From assembly GCA_947450325.1 (NCBI GenBank), contig CANFUT010000009.1, positions 1 through 64,000 on the forward strand: DNA of 64,000 bases. Direction: 5' to 3'. The notes below the pieces were generated by a model that had not been told where the DNA came from, did not search any database, and saw only the letters and a program-made list of their open reading frames with translations. A program made the position numbers and the translations under genes. Source of the stretch: Flavobacteriia bacterium (GTDB lineage: Bacteria; Bacteroidota; Bacteroidia; Flavobacteriales_D; Crocinitomicaceae). This document shows, piece after piece, positions 25,350 to 31,102 of this stretch (position 1 is the stretch's first letter; each line of letters starts with the position of its first letter).

Positions 25350-25648
25350 ATTTTGATACAAATATAAGCTTATTTTACATATTAAAGCTAGTTTATTTTA
25401 CATATTATATGGTTTTCATTTTACATATTGTAAATCAATTACTTTACATATTGTAAACTATTCGTTTTACATATTAAAGTGGTTTTATTTTACATATTAT
25501 AAGTGTTTTACTTTACATATTGTAAGCTTTTTACTTTGCAAATTGTAAGCTTTTTACTTTACATATTGTAAGATTTTTACTTTACATATTATAAGCTTTT
25601 TACTTTGCGTATTGTAGGTGTTTTACTTTACATATTGTGAGGTTGCTC
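25350..25648. repeat. Tandem array, 12 units of exactly 23 bp
   Basis: Twelve units with exact 23-bp period fill 25373-25648; a degenerate thirteenth copy at 25350-25372 contains the ATPase promoter. Unit consensus on the plus strand is YTTTACATATTGTAAG plus a 7-nt T-rich tail, usually ending TTTTA. Most units contain the dyad TTACA-TAT-TGTAA; some have TTAAA or TTATA in the right arm. The period never changes, though the bases drift, so spacing rather than exact sequence seems conserved. A 23-bp period is close to two helical turns, so dyads lie on nearly the same face of the DNA. No spacer sequences of CRISPR length are present. Units 7, 9 and 10 are nearly identical. Confidence 0.95.
25359..25366 (-). 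promoter_or_regulatory. -7 element of the AAA_14 gene
   Basis: TATATTTG on the minus strand is a full match to TAnnTTTG, 22 bases upstream of the ATG at 25336. The position expected for the -33 element falls inside unit 1 of the array, and no -33 consensus is seen there, so repeat-bound protein could either block or replace normal sigma contact. Confidence 0.55.
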
Positions 25649-25663
25649 TGCATGTTTTGGTAT

Positions 25664-25699
25664 TAAATCGAGCAAACTAGTTCTCAGGCTCAGTTCAAA
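25664..25699 (-). pseudogene. Possible relic of an M61 peptidase gene (12 codons)
   Basis: Read on the minus strand, this stretch encodes FELSLRTSLLDL, which matches FELSVRTSFLDL in the M61 peptidase at 22184-23974 at 10 of 12 residues. Over 38 bases (23593-23630 and 25663-25700) 30 are identical by my count. It starts 15 bases after the repeat array. No similarity was seen on either side, so it is either a short relic of a duplication or chance. Confidence 0.35.
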
Positions 25700-25774
25700 A
25701 AAGTGATGGAGTTTTAAGAATTAAAAGTTGGATTGATATTCATTTATCAGGGCTAAAAATCGTCTCTGTTTCGC

Positions 25775-25825
25775 ATTATAATCCGCCAAAACTCAATAAA
25801 AAACATAGTTTTGGCGGATTATAAT
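25775..25825. repeat. Perfect 19-bp inverted repeat, possible terminator
   Basis: ATTATAATCCGCCAAAACT (25775-25793) and its exact complement (25807-25825) enclose a 13-nt loop. On the plus strand the next ten bases include TGATTTTTTT, so it could end plus-strand transcripts; on the minus strand, where the gene at 25903 ends, no T tract follows. The remaining 25700-25774 shows nothing. Confidence 0.7.
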
Positions 25826-25902
25826 TGATTTTTTTAATGTTGAATTGAATATTTTTTTTGAGTTAATAGTAATTTTCAAAAACTACTTTGAATTAATTTA
25901 GC

Positions 25903-26580
25903 TTATTCTAAAATGTTAAGTTTAAAATTGATTCTATCACGCCACAGAATATCAAAATAAATGGGGTGATCGATTTTACTTTCATTAGCAATACTTGCCA
26001 AATGGTTTTGAATGCTATCATATTGCTCCTTTTTCTTGACACTTAAAAAACCAGCATTTGTTGTTAATTCAAATTTTTTGCGCTCATTAAAAGTGAATAA
26101 ACAGGAAGAATTTAAAATAAATGAATCTAGAGGAACACGCAATAAATGAATTAATTGCTGACGGTAATTACTCAATTCATTTGAAACAAGAACTACATGC
26201 TCAAGAATCAAATCAATTATTTTTCTCACTGCATTGTAATTGGAGAGTATTTCTGGTCTTACATTTTTGGAAAGTTCTTTTTTTAGCGTTTGCTCCAATT
26301 CATTACTCAACAAATCAAAATCTTTAGCACATGTACATTTTGTAAGCCCCTTGATAATTGAATCTTTCGAATTGATTAAAAAATAATTAATAATCTCTTT
26401 CGGGCCACTTTTGTTGACATCAATTCTGTGAAATGCCCGAAGCGTATTTCCCGAAATGATGCTTTTGGCTAACGTATCATAATCTATTGGTTTACTAGCG
26501 TTTAGCATGATGCACTCGCCAATTTCTTGAACTTCTTGTAGGGTGCATTTTCTGTTTTGACTAGAGCATTGAGTGATCAT
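25903..26580 (-). CDS. Hypothetical protein, 225 aa
   Basis: I do not recognise the family. The 225-residue product is soluble and mostly helical, with a Cys-containing N-terminus (MITQCSSQNRKC), a CTCAKDFD motif near residue 83, and a long central helical region with amphipathic character (VRKIIDLILEHVVLVSNEL). No signal peptide or membrane segment. It lies alone between the inverted repeat and the YwqK-type gene, in a region of uncommon genes, and its ATG start is clear. Accessory, possibly horizontally acquired; function not assignable. Confidence 0.6.
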   Translation of the reverse strand: MITQCSSQNRKCTLQEVQEIGECIMLNASKPIDYDTLAKSIISGNTLRAFHRIDVNKSGPKEIINYFLINSKDSIIKGLTKCTCAKDFDLLSNELEQTLKKELSKNVRPEILSNYNAVRKIIDLILEHVVLVSNELSNYRQQLIHLLRVPLDSFILNSSCLFTFNERKKFELTTNAGFLSVKKKEQYDSIQNHLASIANESKIDHPIYFDILWRDRINFKLNILE

Positions 26581-26720
26581 TTTGATTTTTTTGTTTTATT
26601 CATAAATATTTACTCTTCATAGAAGAATACCGCTTTTGATTCAACACTAAAGTACCGCCAGGATTGTATTTAGAATTTTGAAATTTTGATTTTTATTAAA
26701 AAGGACTTATAAATAAATTT

Positions 26721-28433
26721 TTATTGTTGATCAAGCCAAGCCACTGCATCAGCATATCCGCTCAGGGAGAAACGATAATATCTATCTCTCCCTATTTCTA
26801 TTGCAACTTCAGTGCCTTTTAATAATGCCTTTTGAATTTCCGATGAAATAAAAGTAGGATTGTTATACATTGAATAAAATTGTTGATTAACACCGTCAAT
26901 TTTTATGTACCACGATGCAGTATGATACCTGTCAGGATCGGTGCCGCTGTAAATATAACGATTACCATCACTAAGTATATTCATGGAATAAAGTCCATTA
27001 CCTCCTCTAAATACAATGTTTGCCTCTGCTCCCTTAATTTTAGTATATATTTTTTTTGATTTCGTGTTTTTATAGTTGTCTACATCTGTTTCAATAAACC
27101 AGAGTGATTCATATATACTGCCATCCTCATTAAATCTTTTAGTCCTTTTATAGGTGACTCCATCTGCGTTAAATTTTCCTTCCTCTTTGAGTTGACCATT
27201 TTGAAAATATTCTTTTACTATGCCAACTCCTTTTCCGTTTATAAAGTGATAATCACTTTGGCTTTTACCATTATCATAATAAAACAACCAATTTCCATCT
27301 CGTCCATTCTTAGGTATACCCGTTGGTCCCTTATTTCCACCGTCACCTTTTATGAATTTTCCATTTGCTTTTAATTTTCCATTCTCATGATAGTACTTCC
27401 AATTCCCATCTTGCAAATCATTTATATAGTTGCCTTCTTCGATCATCTTACCTTCTTCAGAATACAGCTTGTAATAGCCATTCAATTTACCATTTTTATA
27501 ATAGGCTTCCTCATGTATTTTACCGCCTTCAAAATATGTTTTTATCATGCCTTCAAGATTTCCTTTCAACCAATTAGATTCTCGCTGAATATTTCCATTT
27601 TTATAATAGTTAAACCATTTTCCTTCGCGACCATTTTTAGGTAGATTGTCTTCTGCTGCTTTATTATTTTCTTCACCATTTAAAAATGTACCTTCAGCTA
27701 ATTTAGACCCATTCTCATAATAATAAGTCCATTTACCATTTTGTAAACCGCTTTTATATACTCCCTCTTTTGATTTTTTTCCCAGAATATCATAAAAAAT
27801 AGCATTACCGTCTTTGACTAAATTAACTTGATTAAAATCAGCCGAAGGAGTTGGGATAAACAATGGTTTTTGTAATTCATTGGATTTTTCGTTATTAAGC
27901 TCCTTTATACTTTTAGATATATCCTTAAATTCACGTATGCTTGTATTTCTTAATTTTTCTAATTCTTCATATTTGTCAAATTCGACTCTATTTTTTTTGA
28001 GATTTCCTTGCTCATTTTTCAATTTCATTTTATTGTATTTTTTCTCTCCACCAATTTCACTAATAAGATAGGCCTTTGCAGCATTGGAGGCTACTAATGT
28101 ATCTTTAATTTTATTTGTTAAACTTTTAGATAAATTTTGGAGCAATGTATTTAATCTACTTACTTCAGTGGTGTCCTGAAATTTAAAATGCTCATAGTTT
28201 TTATCTACCCAAAATTCAGTCATCTTACCTTTTATAATCCCTTCTCTTATTTCATAAATAGATTTTGGTTGTTTATTTTCAAAGTAAGTAACAACCATTC
28301 CTGAAAATAAATTTTGATCCAGCATGTATTTATTTTCTTTTAAAGTTAATTTTGACTCACTAGTTATCTTTTGAGAAAATAAATTAGTATTTATTAAGAA
28401 AGCAAGAAATAAAATTAGAGTTGATTTTTTCAT
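26721..28433 (-). CDS. Secreted YwqK/MORN-like repeat protein
   Basis: The 570-residue product has a signal peptide (MKKSTLILFLAFLINTNLFSQ) and about ten YwqK-type repeats of about 20-25 residues, for example GKWTYYYENGSKLAEGTF, GREGKWFNYYKNGNIQRES and GNWKYYHENGKLKANGKF. YwqK is annotated as a toxin-antitoxin family antitoxin in Bacillus, but in Bacteroidota such repeat proteins are exported and abundant, so immunity or envelope binding is only a possibility. Residues about 150-190 look coiled-coil (KDISKSIKELNNEKSNELQ). The last 150 residues have no assigned fold. It is in an accessory-looking cluster beside the GIY-YIG and XRE genes. Confidence 0.75.
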   Translation of the reverse strand: MKKSTLILFLAFLINTNLFSQKITSESKLTLKENKYMLDQNLFSGMVVTYFENKQPKSIYEIREGIIKGKMTEFWVDKNYEHFKFQDTTEVSRLNTLLQNLSKSLTNKIKDTLVASNAAKAYLISEIGGEKKYNKMKLKNEQGNLKKNRVEFDKYEELEKLRNTSIREFKDISKSIKELNNEKSNELQKPLFIPTPSADFNQVNLVKDGNAIFYDILGKKSKEGVYKSGLQNGKWTYYYENGSKLAEGTFLNGEENNKAAEDNLPKNGREGKWFNYYKNGNIQRESNWLKGNLEGMIKTYFEGGKIHEEAYYKNGKLNGYYKLYSEEGKMIEEGNYINDLQDGNWKYYHENGKLKANGKFIKGDGGNKGPTGIPKNGRDGNWLFYYDNGKSQSDYHFINGKGVGIVKEYFQNGQLKEEGKFNADGVTYKRTKRFNEDGSIYESLWFIETDVDNYKNTKSKKIYTKIKGAEANIVFRGGNGLYSMNILSDGNRYIYSGTDPDRYHTASWYIKIDGVNQQFYSMYNNPTFISSEIQKALLKGTEVAIEIGRDRYYRFSLSGYADAVAWLDQQ

Positions 28434-28495
28434 ATATTGAATATTAGTTAATTGAAAGTTGAAAAAGTTATTTTACTTTATTATTATAATTGCAA

Positions 28496-29014
28496 CTATC
28501 CGTTACAGCTTGGTTTATAAAATTCTCTTAATTGTTTTGTAAGTATTTCTAGTTGTTTTTTAGATCTTGCCAAATTCTTCTCTTCAGGAAACCAATGAAA
28601 AGTAAAATCTTTCAAGAAATTATTTGCGCTAAATTCATTCCAGTTTAGGTCTGCAAATTCGATTCTTTTTTTTGAAGTTTGAAAGTCGCCTTTAGGTTTT
28701 CTTGCGATATTCCTTAGGTTAATACTATTGTCAAGTGCCTTGTTAGAAGTTGAATTCATTGTAGTTTGCCAACCTCTCATTGAGATCGTAGCCAATTCTT
28801 TTGTCCAGCGTTGGATTCTAACATCATTTTTATGTACACTTTTAAAAAATGAACCGATGTAAACTAATTCATTTTTGTAGTATAAAAAATAGATGCCTGG
28901 ACCTTTAAAATTATTTGTATTTTGAGTTTTAATTTCAAATTCCAAATTAAGCGGAAAAGCTTGATTGTCTATTTCTTTAACCTCAAATAATTCGCTTGCA
29001 GTAAATAAGTTCAT
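28496..29014 (-). CDS. GIY-YIG domain protein
   Basis: The 172-residue protein has a GIY-YIG core: KGPGIYFLYYKNELVYIGSF with Gly40-Ile-Tyr42 and Tyr52-Ile-Gly54 at the canonical ten-residue spacing, then VRIQRWTKEL with conserved Arg. GIY-YIG domains are usually endonucleases (UvrC, homing and Hpy188I-type restriction enzymes), but this one is short and a conserved catalytic Glu cannot be confirmed by eye. The frame extends to a TTG at 29038 that overlaps a TAGTTTTG box (29036-29043); the ATG at 29012-29014 is preferred. It is divergent from the XRE gene, with repeated operator-like sequences between. Confidence 0.7.
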   Translation of the reverse strand: MNLFTASELFEVKEIDNQAFPLNLEFEIKTQNTNNFKGPGIYFLYYKNELVYIGSFFKSVHKNDVRIQRWTKELATISMRGWQTTMNSTSNKALDNSINLRNIARKPKGDFQTSKKRIEFADLNWNEFSANNFLKDFTFHWFPEEKNLARSKKQLEILTKQLREFYKPSCNG

Positions 29015-29044
29015 TAATTTTGTAATTTTGACTAGCAAAACTAA

Positions 29045-29120
29045 TTGAACAGTTTCAAAAAAACCTCGCTCAAAAATACTGATATTGAACTTTTAATTCT
29101 ATATTTGAACTATTAATTCT
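29045..29120 (+). promoter_or_regulatory. TTGAAC direct-repeat operator and XRE promoter
   Basis: TTGAAC occurs at 29045, 29085 and 29105, that is at 40 and 20 bp spacing. The last two are parts of a longer copy TTGAACTWTTAATTCT that matches at 15 of 16 positions. The third overlaps a -7 box TATATTTG (29100-29107) 26 bases before the ATG of the XRE gene, and the first lies next to the TAGTTTTG box of the divergent GIY-YIG gene. This is the usual layout of an autoregulated shared operator. Confidence 0.6.
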
Positions 29121-29133
29121 TAAAATACACAAA

Positions 29134-29481
29134 ATGATACAGCAAGCAGAATTAAAATTGAAGCAACTACGTGAATTAAAAAACCTTACACAAGAGCACA
29201 TTGCAACGCAATTGGGGTTGTCAACACGCGCTTATTCGAAGATTGAGAGTGGGGAAACTCAACTGACGATCAGTAGATTGAATGAAATATCCAAAATTTT
29301 AGAAATTGACCCCATGGAAGTGCTGGGTTTTGATCACCAACAAATTTTTAATAATTGCTCGCAGGAAGGAAATATTGGTATCAACCACATAAATATTCCT
29401 GAAAAACTCATTGAGCAATATGAAAAGCGCATTCAACAATTAGAAAGTGAAGTGGTGTTTTTGCGTACGTTGGTTAAATAG
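29134..29481 (+). CDS. XRE-family HTH transcriptional regulator
   Basis: A 115-residue DNA-binding protein with a Cro/C1-type helix-turn-helix at 10-65 (LRELKNLTQEHIATQLGLST, RAYSKIESGETQLTISRLNE, ILEIDP) and a C-terminal coiled coil (IPEKLIEQYEKRIQQLESEV) likely for dimerisation. Such regulators often control themselves and a divergent neighbour. Here that is the GIY-YIG gene, and the repeated TTGAAC sites in the shared intergenic region fit this. It may be the regulator of a small accessory module, but no toxin-like gene overlaps it. It is followed by the convergent membrane-protein gene. Confidence 0.88.
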   Translation: MIQQAELKLKQLRELKNLTQEHIATQLGLSTRAYSKIESGETQLTISRLNEISKILEIDPMEVLGFDHQQIFNNCSQEGNIGINHINIPEKLIEQYEKRIQQLESEVVFLRTLVK

Positions 29482-29514
29482 TTAGTTTTTAATAATTTGA
29501 TAAACAATCTTTTA

Positions 29515-30069
29515 TTAAATGTTTATTTGTCTTTTCGCCCGTTGAATAATCCAATAAATCAGGATATTCAAAACAAAAACCAGCAAACTAATTTTGTCAA
29601 AAGTGGTGGTGTCTTCCATAAAATATCTCCAACGGAGAAAAAACAAGATCATTCCTGCGTAAACAATCAATGGGATGAAAATGAAATAATTGAAAATTTT
29701 GTTTTTTCTCCAAATCAAAATTAAACCGATGAAAATTATTCCCCAACAAATGGCGCTGATAATATGATAGTTGAGCAACAAATTTAAAAATTCGTAAGGT
29801 TGAAAACCCAGCAATTTTCCTCTTTCAAAAATCAAAGCTTCCACGTCGATTTTCTTTTCTGTAAAAATCACTTCGCGCAATGAAATACTTGCATAGCTGA
29901 TGAGGTGCCAAGACAAGAAAATGAGCCAAATTAGGGCGTTGAAATAGACCGTGATTCTAGTGTAAACATCTGGTTTAGTTTCTCCGAAAATTAAATCCCG
30001 CAGTTTTAAAATCAACGGCAAAGCGCTATTGAATTTTGTATGCTGTTCTATTTCTTCGTGCTCTTCCAT
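29515..30069 (-). CDS. Hypothetical integral membrane protein, 184 aa
   Basis: The protein has a charged start (MEEHEEIEQHT) and four hydrophobic segments: ALIWLIFLSWHLISYA, NYHIISAICWGIIFIGLILI, FNYFIFIPLIVYAGMILFFL and ISLLVFVLNILIYWIIQ. The loop between helices 1 and 2 is about 30 residues and contains several charges. It looks like a small four-helix inner-membrane protein of the kind common in Bacteroidota. The frame extends to a TTG at 30099, but the ATG at 30067-30069 gives a cleaner N-terminus. No function is evident. It converges with the XRE gene. Confidence 0.65.
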   Translation of the reverse strand: MEEHEEIEQHTKFNSALPLILKLRDLIFGETKPDVYTRITVYFNALIWLIFLSWHLISYASISLREVIFTEKKIDVEALIFERGKLLGFQPYEFLNLLLNYHIISAICWGIIFIGLILIWRKNKIFNYFIFIPLIVYAGMILFFLRWRYFMEDTTTFDKISLLVFVLNILIYWIIQRAKRQINI

Positions 30070-30224
30070 TATAATTGCTGTAAAGTTACAAAAGCTCAAA
30101 CAAAAATATTTAATCTTTTAATTTTAGTTTTCTCATGATTCTGAATTGTAAATTCTAGTTTTGATTTCTCATTCAACTCTTTTTCCTTAAATTCGGCAAA
30201 CATTTCCATCGATAAAAACATTCT

Positions 30225-31100
30225 GTGAATAAAAAATATAAGTTTCCTATTTCCCATGCGCTGATAAGTATTTTGCGAGATATCGATATCCGCGGAATTC
30301 GAAAATTATCGGTTGTTTTACCGCGCGTTTTATTGCCAGATTCAACTAAAATTGGTCCGCACATTTTGCAAACCAATCACGGATTTTTGATGAAAATCGA
30401 TCCTTCTAAAGATGCTGGCGTTGAATTGAGTTTATTCCAAACTGGAACGTATGAAAAAGGAACGCTTTATTTTATTACAACCTATTTAAACAGAGGAGAT
30501 TGTTTTGTTGATGTTGGTGCGAATATTGGTTTGATGTCCATTTTTGCTTCGCAATGCGTTGGAAATCCAGGTCAAATCTTGTCTTTCGAAGCTCACCCAG
30601 AAACGCATGAATTGTTACTTGAAAACATTCAATTAAATAAAATTGAGAATATTAAAACATTCAATTTTGCTTTAGGAAACGAATCCGGAAAGGCAACCAT
30701 TTATGACAATTGGAATGTCAATCGCGGAGGCGCTTCACTAGTGATTCATTCTGAAAATTCGACAGGTTTTGAAGTGGACGTGAAAACTTTAGATGAAGTT
30801 ATCAATTCCGAATTTAAGCCTAAAATGATTAAAATTGATGTCGAAGGATTTGAATTTCAAGTGTTAAAAGGAGCCACAAACACCATCAAAAATTGCAAAC
30901 CAATTTTAATTATTGAATTTTCCGTTTCGCGCGATAATCAGTACGATCCATTTGAAATGATTGATTTTATTGAAAGCTTTGGATTTTACGAAATCTTTAA
31001 ATTGTCAGGTACTAAAGAACGAAAATCAAAATTGATTCAAATTAATTCACGGGAAGAATTTCCAAATCACGATAATATTTTTTGTATCCCAAAAGTTTGA
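30225..31100 (+). CDS. FkbM family methyltransferase
   Basis: A 291-residue SAM-dependent methyltransferase. The SAM-binding loop is DVGANIGLMSIFAS, followed by SFEAHPETHELL, the characteristic LDEVI block and KIDVEGFEFQVLKGA, then IIEFS. FkbM proteins methylate O or N atoms of polysaccharides, glycolipids or natural products. The start is GTG, since no ATG is in frame upstream of conserved sequence. The stop is 2 bases before the start of the glycosidase gene, so the two are probably one operon, consistent with polysaccharide modification. Confidence 0.85.
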   Translation: MNKKYKFPISHALISILRDIDIRGIRKLSVVLPRVLLPDSTKIGPHILQTNHGFLMKIDPSKDAGVELSLFQTGTYEKGTLYFITTYLNRGDCFVDVGANIGLMSIFASQCVGNPGQILSFEAHPETHELLLENIQLNKIENIKTFNFALGNESGKATIYDNWNVNRGGASLVIHSENSTGFEVDVKTLDEVINSEFKPKMIKIDVEGFEFQVLKGATNTIKNCKPILIIEFSVSRDNQYDPFEMIDFIESFGFYEIFKLSGTKERKSKLIQINSREEFPNHDNIFCIPKV

Positions 31101-31102
31101 TT

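Noticed and set aside
25350-25648. The 23-bp array as a CRISPR array
   Set aside because: The repeats are continuous with no unique spacers of 25-40 bp, the period is too short, and no cas genes are nearby.
25350-25648. The array as a coding sequence or phase-variable tract within a gene
   Set aside because: The period is 23, not a multiple of 3, so reading frames are broken by stop codons, and the sequence lies outside any open frame.
26721-28433. YwqK-type gene as an antitoxin of a toxin-antitoxin pair
   Set aside because: No partner toxin gene is adjacent and the protein is exported.
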